From positions 4,631,777-4,661,776 of the forward strand of contig CM022669.1 in NCBI GenBank assembly GCA_012295275.1: a stretch of DNA of 30,000 nt. Direction: 5' to 3'. Position 1 is the first letter of the stretch. Each line of letters begins with the position of its first letter. This document shows positions 20,177-29,434 of this stretch, piece by piece. The notes below the pieces were generated by a model, which was not told where the DNA came from, ran no database searches, and was given only the letters and a program-made list of their open reading frames with translations. This stretch comes from Chrysomallon squamiferum (taxonomy: Eukaryota; Mollusca; Gastropoda; Neomphalida; Peltospiridae). Made by a program: the position numbers and the translations under genes.

Positions 20177-21112
20177 GACATACACAAATGTACCTGCATT
20201 GTCCTTCAAGGAACAAAAGCTGAAAATCGGTACACAGATAATCAGTAGATATGTACTCAGTCTTAATTAAAAGAAACAGCATTTGCTTTGTCAGTAAACC
20301 TTCTAGTGCACAAAGAATATTGTAAATATGTTTACACTAAGAATTATCACTTTATTAGTATTCTGAAATTGATTTGTTAAATATCAATGACAACAAGTTA
20401 TATTCTGAACATATTCTTCTGTCATTTAAAAAAAAAATAAAAAAAAACTTTCAATGTAAATATATTATCTCTAACATATAATATATTCATGAAATATACT
20501 GCAGCCTTTTGATTATCTAAACCTTTGATCTAAAAAAAGAAAGTTTATGATATGGTTGTTTGTATGTCATAACCTTTGTTACATTAATGAAACTGCTCCA
20601 GTAAGAAAGTGTTCTTTGATATACAATAAAACTTAATATAATTCTGAAGGTGATCTAATAATAAAATTAATATGATATTTGATATAAGCTCAGAGGTGTT
20701 CCTTGACTGGAACCAGTAGTGAAATTCATGCAAGTAAGACAATTCAGTGCACTCCTGAAGTTGATTCTATAGTGAAATGGGTTCTGTACTCTTCCACAAA
20801 CCACATTAAAAACAAAATCCAGCCATGTATACTTTCAGAGTTTGACATAAAACAGAGGTTGATATTTATCTGCTGTTTCAGCAAGGATTCAGTAAGATTC
20901 TGCTTTAACAAGAAAGTCACACAGAAGTGGGCCATGGGCTTTAATTCTGTTCTCTTCCACTTGAACGAGTCAGGTTTCTTTTTTCTTTTCTTTTCTTCTT
21001 ATCATCAGATTAAGTTTTAGAATGATTGAATTAAAAGTCCAAATGTTTGGGAGATGCACATGCTGTTAAAACTCATCAAATTACTGAACTTTATTTTGTT
21101 GTTTTTTTTTGT
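20177..21112. other. Non-coding stretch, one unsupported long frame
   Basis: A 105-codon open frame at 20703-21020 begins at TTG rather than ATG. It has no early in-frame ATG, no recognised domain and no clear splice sites. Weak internal repetition (AAATGGGTTCTGTACTC versus CATGGGCTTTAATTCTGTTCTC) suggests an old repeat instead. Confidence 0.4.
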
Positions 21113-21630
21113 TTTTTTTTAAAAAAGAAGAAAGAAAATAGGCAAAAGTTGAAAAGGCTTTAATAACAGTTATGAAGAAGTACTTGCAGTAAATGATTAA
21201 TGATTGTTTTATTATAATTTAATTAAAGTTTGTTTAAAAGAATGTTTCATTGCTTCAGATGGTTAGATCGATGTTTTGATTATTTTTTATTATTAAAAAA
21301 AAAGGACAAAAACTGAAATAAAAAGTAATAATAGTTATGAAAAGTTTCTACAAAAAGAATTAAGGATTATATTATGATTTAATTAAAGTTAGTTCAAGAG
21401 AATGTTTAACTGCTGTGGGTGACTAGATCAGTTTATTGATAAAAGATAATTATTGAAAAATAAAACAAAACAAAAAAATAAAGATAAAAACCAAAAACTT
21501 CAAAAACAGGTATGAAAAGAATAAACAATAAACTGTGTTTTTTCATTATGATTTAATTAAAGTTTGTTAAAAAGAAGGTTGAACTGCTGTAGGTGGAAAG
21601 GTCAATGCACTGATAAAAGGTGTGTTATCT
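21113..21630 (+). repeat. Three-copy degenerate tandem repeat, ~160-175 bp unit
   Basis: The core ATTTAATTAAAGTT recurs at about 21217, 21377 and 21550. Before each core there is an A-rich tract with TATGAA; after it come GTTTAAAAGAA, ATGTTT, CTGCT and a GAT-rich segment. Periods are about 160 and 174 bp, nucleosome-like in length, with A-run variation between copies. Confidence 0.85.
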
Positions 21631-21647
21631 ATAGCAATACGTGACAG

Positions 21648-21763
21648 CTGTATCCTTTGTTGATAGCAATTATGATGATCACTTGACAGTGTTTTCTTAT
21701 GTAAGATCAATATGTGCAGCTTGTAAGAATACACATGTTCATCAAGCGCAAAAAACAATTCAG
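21648..21763 (+). other. Weak candidate exon, phase-compatible with 19321-19440
   Basis: It is preceded by ACGTGACAG| and followed by ACAATTCAG|GTGATTT. One frame is open for 116 bp, starts at codon position 2 and ends on a full codon. It contains SFVDSNYDDHLTVFSYVRSI and a CAAC pair. The entry phase matches the exit phase of the 19321-19440 candidate on the same strand. The pyrimidine tract is poor, so this could be chance. Confidence 0.18.
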
Positions 21764-23334
21764 GTGATTTCTCGTTTCATAACACTGGTGTCAAATGGTG
21801 ATTATGAGCTGTTCAGGTCAGGTATTCTTTAAGACATGTTTGTATTATGTTGATTTGTCTGTCTCTCAGTCTGTCTGTGTATGTGATACTTGCGTTTGTG
21901 ATTGATCCAGCATGTGAGTATATATCTGATTTGTTGTGATGTTTTTATGTATGTATGTGAAAATATATATAATATTTAATGCAGAATAAGTGAACAGAAT
22001 TAAGTAAAAATACAGGTAACATTTACTTGAAAACAAGTGATGCATTTATATGAAAATACATGTAAAAATATTTACTTGCAAACACATATGTGTGACTATA
22101 CACAATATAAAATCACTAATATGGGTGTGTACACATGACATAAATAGACTCTTTGTGTGTTGTTGGATATCTGGATATCTTAATTATATGATATATATAA
22201 AATACCAGTGTGATGTAATAACTTTATAATTTATGATATCTTAGATCGAGTCTCTCCTCAGGCTGCCAGATCTTCAATTAACTGCAGGTGTGAAGTGAAA
22301 TGAAAATAATTTTTCAACTGATGAAGTTAATTAAGCACCTGTTTTATTAAACGGATTAACTTGTAATTTGCTCTTCTTCTTCTTTCCACTTCTCCTTGCC
22401 AAAGTCAATATCATTTCACCGACTGGGAAAGTCTTTAAGGATGGTGCCTCAGAGTGCATCTCATGATAAAATTAATTTACAATGATTAACAGCTTATCAG
22501 TGCATGTATCTGAAACAAAATGTCTCCTGTTTACTGACTCGCAGGTTTACTGGGTGGACAAAAATATATGAATGGATTAATGAATGGTTAGAAATGTGTT
22601 GGACATTTTTTAGTTTAGAGGGTGGGGTGATGTTGGATCTTTTTTATTTAGTTATTTACTTTTTGTTTGTTAGTTACTTATTTACTTTTTTTTTTAAATT
22701 TTTTATTTTATTTAATTTTTTTAATTATTATTATTATCTTTTTAATAATTTCAAATTGTGCCCAGAACTTCAGAGTAATCTTAATATGAGTTTTCTTTAA
22801 AACAAAATAAAAGAAACTAAAAACATGATATCACCTTAATAAAATATATCTGAAAAAAAACCCAGGACATTTTAAAATATAAATTGAATTCTCTCTTTTA
22901 CTAAATTATTGTTTGGTTTTTCTGTTTTGTAATCTATATTTATAAGTTTGTGAGTACATGCACATGAATGTATATCTGCATGCATATTGTGAGACTGTAT
23001 ATGTATATCTGTATGAATATGGTTATATGTATTTCTGTTGTATGTCTCTGGCAAACAAATGGATGGATTAAGAGAAAAAGAACAATGAATAATTAAAGGA
23101 TATAAAAATGAACATTATATCAATTTCCTCACAAAGAATAAAGAAAGAAAGATGTAGGGAGGATGACTATAAATGGACAGATCAAGATGTTCAGATGGAT
23201 GAGATCTCCAACATACAGTTTTAAACTTGAACAGACTGAAAGGTTGAAAGCCAAGAGTGAATAAAGTATAAAAGATTTCTGTAACACAGTGAATGAAAAG
23301 CTAAAAATGAATAGCTCAAAAATATATATATAAC
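21764..23334. other. AT-rich non-coding stretch
   Basis: No gene is recognised. A 42-codon minus-strand frame at 22334-22462 (MHSEAPSLKTFPVGEM..., then lysine-rich) lacks splice support. A T/TTA-rich block lies at about 22638-22750. Confidence 0.4.
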
Positions 23335-23725
23335 TGTTATCTGAATGCTGTCTATCCAGAATTGTCTGTCCCATGGGGTCAGTTCCTGAATGATCCTTTG
23401 GACACAATCCTCAGTTCCTGAATGATCGTTTGGACACAATCCATCCATCTCCATCATGATCTCCCCAACAGCAGTACCAAGTCAACAGCAGCTTTTATTT
23501 CAGTCACAGTTGTCTTCCATGTCCTGTGTGATACCAGCTTAGTGTTGTCTTTCTTCTAGCTCCTTCCTCTGTCCTCACTCTTTACTCTGTCTCTTTACAC
23601 CTGTAATCCTTCTCAACATTCTCATCTCTGTTTTCTTGAAAATCTGTTCTTCCTTTTTACCAACTGCCCAACATAACTGAAGTAGTGCTCTGATGACAGT
23701 TGTTTATATGAAACCATTTGTAAAA
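23335..23725 (-). mobile_element. RTE-like LINE 3' remnant (reverse transcriptase C-terminal region)
   Basis: Minus-strand translation gives TTVIRALL, then WAVGKKEEQ at about 23670-23644, then TEMRMLRRITGV at 23631-23596, then a stop soon after. Further along it gives DCVQ..IIQEL and DRQFW at 23370-23356. This succession is the hallmark of the region C-terminal to the polymerase domain in RTE-like 'endonuclease-reverse transcriptase' non-LTR elements. Stops and frame changes, plus a 32-bp tandem duplication inside, show that it is dead. The 5' part with endonuclease and polymerase motifs is absent, as expected of a 5'-truncated insertion. The exact clade is not certain. Confidence 0.8.
23380..23443 (+). 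repeat. 32-bp tandem duplication within the LINE remnant
   Basis: CAGTTCCTGAATGATC..TTGGACACAATCC occurs at 23380-23411 and 23412-23443 with one internal mismatch. Because 32 is not a multiple of three, it shifts the frame of the fossil LINE. Confidence 0.95.
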
Positions 23726-24522
23726 ACCAGCATATTTAACCAACAACAATCTGACTGACTACCTAAACCAGAGATGTGGATTTTGCTGGACAAACTGCAA
23801 GTCATGAAAATTAATTATTTAACAATATTTTAAAATAGTAATATATGAAAAAGTAGAAAGATAATTTGTAAACACAGTTTTACAAATAAAATCCCAACAC
23901 AGCATTTTGCAAGAAAATTGGACTTTAGTTAAGTTTCGTATTTTAGTTTTTTTAGTGTAACTGGCACAACACGTATGAAAAATTATTAAAATAAAATAAG
24001 AAGAAAAGGAAAACAGAGAAAGAAAAAAGAAGAAAGAGAAAGTGAAGTCTCTTTCAGGACAGTTATTAAATTACAGATGTACAAGCTCGGTGAAGCAGAA
24101 TAATATGGAAGATGTGGCGGTGTTGGTGATACTTTCATTACATGTCAAAGTGATGTGTTAGTGAAAATTGGTGTAAAATTGTACAATAAGATTAAATTTT
24201 ACTTAGCATGCAGAAATTTTCTCTTTATAGTTCAGAAGAACTGAGAAACTCCAATATGGAGGTCAAAACAACATGTTTTTAAAGAGAGAAAAAGAAACCA
24301 GTAGACTGCTTAATATAATTTTTTTTTAATTTTTTTTTTTTATATAAAATGAAATGAATGAAATGAAATAAAAGATGAATAATATAAAGTAAAACAAAGC
24401 TTTTACAACATTTCTGTGGTAGTATATCATCACATTTGTTTTAGGAGTTTATTCTGAAGCTTCAAATTAACAGCTTGAAAACATTATGGAAAAAAATAAT
24501 TAGTTTCAAAACTAAAATCTTG

Positions 24523-24560
<38 letters not shown>

Positions 24561-24957
24561 AATTGTTATTGCTGTTTCTTCAGTTTATTCTGAACTGCAG
24601 AATTTTTTTTTTTTCATTAATAACTTATGTTCAAGGATTAATAGGTTTTAGGATCTATTCTTTTCTTTGTGTTCACTGGGCTATTTCCGTTTCCAACCAC
24701 TATTGCACAACATGGCTAATAGAAATGTGTTTTTTTAAACATAAAATGCATGTTGAAGAATATCATTATGTCAGGTTTTTCCAACAAAACAATTAATATA
24801 AAAATACAGAAACATGTTAAATAAAATAACCTTTCATTTATTCACTTTTAATTTTGGTTTCAGTAAGAAGTATATTAGACACAGAAAAAAATAAAAAATA
24901 AAAGAATTGATACATTCAATTATACTGAATATATGTACCTTTCCTTGCAGTTTTTTA
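23726..24957. other. AT-rich non-coding stretch with T32 tract
   Basis: No gene is recognised. It contains a purine-rich patch (about 24000-24042), a GAAAT/AAATG-rich patch near 24350 and an uninterrupted T run at 24525-24556. It probably belongs to the intron or promoter region upstream of the GPCR. Confidence 0.45.
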
Positions 24958-25160
24958 AATTATTTATCTATCTACCCATTTACCTGCCTACTTACCTCTC
25001 TGTCTGTGTCTGTCTGTCCATCTATCAACTGATATATTGATTTATCTATCATTCTATCACTCTATCTATCAATCTATTGATCTATCTACTGGTCTGTCTA
25101 TTGATTTAGCTACTGATCTATCTATCAAGCTGTCTCTCTACCTATCTATTTATTTTATGT
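24958..25160. repeat. Degenerate (TCTA)n repeat
   Basis: CTATCTATC, CTGTCTGTC and TGATCTATC words cover about 200 bp. The pyrimidine-rich end of this repeat supplies the polypyrimidine tract for the splice acceptor at 25176. Confidence 0.92.
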
Positions 25161-25177
25161 ATTTCTGTATTTTCAGT
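25161..25177 (+). promoter_or_regulatory. Probable 3' splice site before the GPCR exon
   Basis: ATTTCTGTATTTTCAG|T: a pyrimidine-rich lead ending in CAG at 25174-25176. Downstream the composition changes and the receptor exon follows, so an intron in the 5' UTR is inferred. No upstream partner exon was identified. Confidence 0.5.
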
Positions 25178-25189
25178 TACCTATCTAAG

Positions 25190-25304
25190 ATGTGGAACAC
25201 TACTACTACCACTACTACACAGACAGTGAATTCTTTTCATCATCTACCTCACACGGACTGAGTGATTCTTGGATGCATCTCTGATGTTCTTGTCACCCCA
25301 CTGA
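25190..25304 (+). promoter_or_regulatory. Three short upstream ORFs in the GPCR 5' leader
   Basis: uORF1 spans 25190-25261 (23 codons, MWNTTTTTTTQTV...). uORF2 spans 25273-25284 (three codons). uORF3 spans 25284-25304 (six codons). The uORF2 stop and uORF3 start overlap (TGATG). All terminate before the main ATG at 25321. If the leader starts near 25177 they could lower initiation at the main ATG. Confidence 0.45.
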
Positions 25305-25320
25305 ACGTCTTAGTGCTGCT

Positions 25321-26642
25321 ATGGAAGTCAGTATGGAGGCTTTCAATGTTAGTGTGTTTACCGAAATTGTGGAGCTGCAGTTTTCACCATCAGAAATTCC
25401 AATTCAGAATGCCACCAAAGCCCCACTCCCATCTCCCAACCGATGTCTGGAACGCCCTCCCCAGGAGGAGTGGGAGAACATCGTCAACTTTTACCTCAGT
25501 GGAATTATTACGACAATAATCATTTGCTGTGGCCTTGTGGGTAATCTGTTGACGGTCATTGTGCTGACTCGCCGGACAATGCACACCTCAACCAACTGTT
25601 TCTTGACCGCGCTGGCCGTCTGGGACTCGATGGTTCTGATGGCGACACTGTTTCTCATCTGTCTCTACGAGTTCTCGGACGAATTCATGGTCATCGTGTG
25701 GCCTTACGTAGTGACCTTCGTGTACCCTTTTGCTCTGGTGGCGCAGACTGCTACAATTTGGCTTACTGTGTCATTCACGGTGGAACGCTACATCGCTGTG
25801 TGTCATCCACTAAAAGCTGCGTCCATGTGTACTATTCCCAGAGCACGAATTGTGATAGTGTCCGTGACTGTGGTGTCTTTTATTTACAACATTCCTCGCT
25901 GGTTCGAGTACGAGATCATGGATTTTGTACACAATGAAACTGGCTCGTCTTGTGTCAAGATTAAGCCGACAGACTTTGGAAAATCGTCTCTGTACAACAA
26001 AATCTACTTCGGCTGGTTGTATTTCATGGTGATGTGCATGATACCGCTGTGTTCGCTGGCCATTCTCAACACGTTTCTTATTCTAGCAGTCAAACGCTCG
26101 ACGCAGCAGCGCAAAGACATGAACGTCCGTCAGTCACGCGCGAAAACAACGTCACCATCATGCTCACGTCAGTGGTGATGCTGTTCATCGTGTGTCAAGT
26201 CCCAGCTCTAGTTTACAACATGGCCTACGCCATCGACACAAAATCGACTCACACCCTGTTTGGTTGGAAGTTGCTGTCCACCATTAGAAACTTCCTCGTC
26301 AATCTGAACAGTGGGATTAATTTTATTCTTTACTGTGCACTGGGACAGAAATTTCGACGAACGTTTGTGCGCACGTTCTGTTCGTGTGTCAAAGACAAGG
26401 ACGCTTTTCAGCACACATTTGACCACACATACCACAAAAACACTGTCGTGCACAGCAACGGCTCGACAATTTACATGAAGATGGTGACGAAGAAGAAAAA
26501 GCAACTTGGAGACAGGGATGACCCGAGTGCTGCTAGCAAACTGTTAAGGTACACAAAACAAACCTCAGTAGAATCTGAAGGGTCAGATACACATAGCGCT
26601 CCTTCTACTCACAGTAACAAACCTCTACTACCAAAACACTAG
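25321..26642 (+). CDS. FMRFamide-receptor-like class A GPCR, frameshifted by 2 nt
   Basis: This encodes a seven-transmembrane receptor at the cell surface, probably for a neuropeptide, coupling to G proteins. The first frame (25321-26139, 273 residues) has an N-terminal ectodomain with sequons N9, N30 and N205 (the last in ECL2). It continues with TM1 (~58-83, GLVGN), TM2 (~92-115, Asp102), TM3 (~127-153) ending ERYIAVCHPL at 155-164, TM4 (~174-191, then NIPRWFEY) and TM5 (~227-256, Pro242). The second frame (26142-26639, 166 residues) has TM6 with FIVCQVP, TM7 with NSGINFILYC (NFxxY in place of NPxxY), GQKFRRTF helix 8, a CSC possible palmitoylation site and a basic/Ser-rich tail. ERY, CQxP and NFxxY fit the FMRFamide-receptor-like group; the exact ligand is not shown. 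The total of about 439 residues is normal for the family. ATG 25321 is the first in-frame start; Met5 is an alternative. The coding GC content is far above the flanks. No introns are seen. Confidence 0.9.
26137..26142 (+). other. Frame-breaking (CG)3 run in the GPCR
   Basis: The first frame reads ...CAG TCA CGC and the second resumes at GAA AAC AAC from 26142, leaving two surplus bases (26140-26141) inside CGCGCG. One CG unit fewer would make the receptor continuous through intracellular loop 3. As given, the first frame stops at TGA 26176-26178, after 12 aberrant residues. Confidence 0.92.
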
Positions 26643-27131
26643 TAGCTATTTTAGATCAAAAAAAAACAAAGCAAGCCTTAACTGTCCTCAATTTCTGTTG
26701 TAGAAATTCAATTTTTATCAGCTTTGCTTTCTAGCAAGTCTTAATTTTCATAAAATATATATTTACTAGGCCCTCAATGTTTTTGGCTTTTCCTTTTAGT
26801 TATTAAAAGTAATCATTTTAATGTTATTTATTTGCTTCTTTTTTTTTATTTGCTTGTTGTAATCAGAAAAAGACAATTGTTTATTACTACTACTGCTATT
26901 ATTATTGTTATTATAGTGTGTTTTTTTTTAAATTGTAATTAGAAAAATATATATATATTTTGCTCTAAAATTCCAAATGTTGAAAACTAGTATTAGCAGT
27001 TTTTGCTTCTTCTTATCATAGAATGTATCATGTTTTTGTATCCTACTAAGGTTGAAGCAAGTTTTCATGGACATACATTTCTGATGGATAAGATAGAAGA
27101 AAGAAAATAGGTAACAAAGTAACATTTTAGT

Positions 27132-27137
27132 AATAAA
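27132..27137 (+). terminator. Candidate poly(A) signal (proximal)
   Basis: AATAAA in TTTTAGTAATAAATGTTTTT, followed by a T/GT-rich stretch. One of many AT-rich matches expected by chance. Confidence 0.25.
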
Positions 27138-27566
27138 TGTTTTTTTATTACTTCCTTTAAAATTGTAATCAAAAAATTTTAAGTTGTAAAATATTAAGTA
27201 GTAAATGCATAAGCCATAAAACTTTGCTATTTTACTTTAATTAATTAATTTTATTTATTTGCATAATTATTTATTTTTGACTATATTTTCTACTTATTAT
27301 TTTATTTTATATCTTTGACCACCTAAATATAAATTATATTTATTACTGGTTTATTTATATTCCAGTCATATTTTTTATTTGTTATTATTTTCATTAACAT
27401 CTTACAAATGTGTCTTTTTCTTCTTTTAAAAAAAAAACATTTACTTGGAACTGATAGGTAAGGACATACTCAAGAGTTCATATACTAAGTGGTTTGGAAC
27501 TGGATATAATTAACAGAAGATGATATTTGAATTAAAATAACTAATACTAAATGTTTCAAATGAATT

Positions 27567-27598
27567 AGTATTATTGTTGTTGTTATTATTATTATTAA

Positions 27599-27642
<44 letters not shown>
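27567..27642. repeat. (TTA)n trinucleotide repeat
   Basis: TTG/TTA triplets, then an uninterrupted TTA run of about 45 bp. Confidence 0.95.
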
Positions 27643-27643
<1 letters not shown>

Positions 27644-28035
27644 AAAGAAAAAGGAAAAAAAAGAAAAAGGTAAAAAATAAGAATGATAAATTAATTTTTG
27701 TTTATTTATTTTATTAGTAAATTCACATAATTTTGAAACAACTTGTGTTTTTTTTGTGTTTTTTTGGTGGGGGGCAAATTTAATTAATTATTTTATTATA
27801 TACTTATTACTTAATAAAAAAATATTTGAATATTACATAAAAAATAAATAACAACACAAAATACTCTCAAAAATTGCAGTGTTTTAATATTTATTTTTCT
27901 ATGTTACCATGAAAACTTGCATTACAAACCTTATTTATTTTCTACTTAAGTCCTATTGTGACCATTTTGTGTGAGCTTTAAACTGTTTCTTTGTTCATTT
28001 GTTTTAACTTATGTGTGGTGACTGGCTTGTCTCAG

Positions 28036-28041
28036 AATAAA
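28036..28041 (+). terminator. Candidate poly(A) signal
   Basis: AATAAA followed by GGTTTGCATGGCTGATTTT, a plausible GU-rich downstream element. Confidence 0.3.
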
Positions 28042-28128
28042 GGTTTGCATGGCTGATTTTATTTTAACTTTTCTTTATTTATGTTGTATCAAATGTACTG
28101 TTCCGAATTTGCTCAACTGGAATGTGCC

Positions 28129-28134
28129 AATAAA
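28129..28134 (+). terminator. Candidate poly(A) signal (distal)
   Basis: GTGCCAATAAAACAATGAAA, followed by C6 and A-rich sequence. It ends the last stretch of more complex sequence downstream of the receptor. Confidence 0.35.
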
Positions 28135-28150
28135 ACAATGAAACCTTCCC

Positions 28151-28452
28151 CCCAAAAAATTAAAAATTTAAATTCAGATATTATTTAGAAAAACAATGTA
28201 TGAAATTTAGTTTGTAAATGTCAAATATTTCTGAAATATTTAGAAATACGTTTTGAAACTGAAACATATTTTTATATATCTGTATGAATGAAAAATAATT
28301 ATTTATATTAGGTGAGAAATTTATATATATGTATACAGATACTGATGTAGATATATAGATACATATTTTCAGATAAAATGTCCATTATAAAAATATATGT
28401 ATAACTTTAGATATGTACAGTAATGATTTATACTGCGGTATACATACATACA

Positions 28453-28456
<4 letters not shown>
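28151..28456. other. AT-rich non-coding stretch
   Basis: Nothing is recognised apart from ATATATG words leading into the TA array. Confidence 0.4.

Positions 28457-28528
<72 letters not shown>
28457..28528. repeat. (TA)36 microsatellite
   Basis: Thirty-six uninterrupted TA units. It is self-complementary and likely to form cruciforms or vary in length. The YIYIYI open frames on both strands are artefacts. Confidence 0.98.
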
Positions 28529-28532
<4 letters not shown>

Positions 28533-29355
28533 AATAAAATCATATGGTATGTATGTGTGAGTGCCAGTCTATGCATGAAGGTGAATGCATGTGTTTGTTT
28601 TTGTGTGATATACAAAATACACAGATTAAGATAAGTCAGAAATACAACATTCCAAACTGTAAATATGAATTAGTAATATATTTAAGAATTAGTCATATAT
28701 TTTTGTTGTTGTTGTTAATTTGTGTTTGTAAATTTGAGTGTTTCTCAGTTTTCAAACTGCAATAAACTTGGAATATTGTCTTATTATAAAAATATATATA
28801 TCAAAGATCTGTAAAATAGTTGAGTTTACTATACCAATATAATACTCAGTGTATTATTAAAGAGAGAAATACAGATTTTTATTTAACATCCATAAAGCTT
28901 ATTTTGTCTTTCTTTAATTTCATTCAATTACATTTTATTTCTTTTTGTTATTATTATTTTTATTTTGTTTTATTTTATTTTGTTTTATTATTTATTTTTG
29001 CTATGTTTGGACAAAGTGTATAAAAATTAGGTTATTTGGCCAAATTTCAATAATTAGATATTAACAAATATAAAAAAAGAAAGAAGAAAAACATGTTTAT
29101 CTTGAAAATGATCAAATTCTATTGTTATATAAATATTCAAATTGAAACAGCAGCATTTTAACAGTAACAGATGAGCATTTTGGGATATTCCATGAAAGAA
29201 GCTGCTGTTATATTGCTTTTAAAACTCTTTATATTGGTAATAAAAAAAATCAATGCAGATGCCACAAATGAAATAATATTATTAAAAATAAATAAATAAA
29301 CACAAAACAGCAGCAGTGACTTTCAGTAACCGTTTGTATTTATCTTTTAAACACT
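28529..29355. other. AT-rich non-coding stretch
   Basis: No gene is recognised. T/TTA-rich at 28900-29000; an AATAAA at 28761 has no associated gene. Confidence 0.4.
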
Positions 29356-29385
29356 GATCTGTCTGTCTATCTATTTATCTATTTT

Positions 29386-29418
<33 letters not shown>

Positions 29419-29434
29419 TTATCCATCCATTTAG
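29356..29434. repeat. (TCTA)n repeat
   Basis: CTGTCTGTCTATCTAT passes into a pure CTAT run at about 29386-29418, then ATCCATCC. Confidence 0.95.

Larger units (their letters stand above)
26643..28150 (+). other. Downstream AT-rich region, probable 3' UTR and flank
   Basis: No further gene is seen. AATAAA hexamers at 27132, 28036 and 28129 are possible transcript ends. It also contains an ATT array (27567-27642). If the last hexamer is used, the 3' UTR would be about 1.5 kb. Confidence 0.4.

Noticed and set aside
20703-21020. 105-codon open frame, the longest non-repeat frame apart from the GPCR
   Set aside because: It starts at TTG, lacks an early ATG, has no recognisable domain or splice signals, and ends in an F-rich run over a TTTTC tract.
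22334-22462. 42-codon minus-strand ORF starting MHSEAPSLKTFPVGEM and lysine-rich later
   Set aside because: Composition is protein-like, but the length is expected by chance and there are no good flanking splice signals.
1225-24710. Three short look-alikes of TTTCCATTCCAACCACT near 1230, 18675 and 24690
   Set aside because: About 20 bp each with several mismatches and no shared flanks visible; not enough to define a repeat family.
26034-26141. Upstream extension of the second GPCR frame from a GTG at 26034
   Set aside because: This part is the off-frame shadow of TM5 in the first frame; genuine second-frame coding starts at 26142.
26208-26504. 98-codon minus-strand frame inside the GPCR
   Set aside because: Antisense shadow of the TM6-tail coding region.
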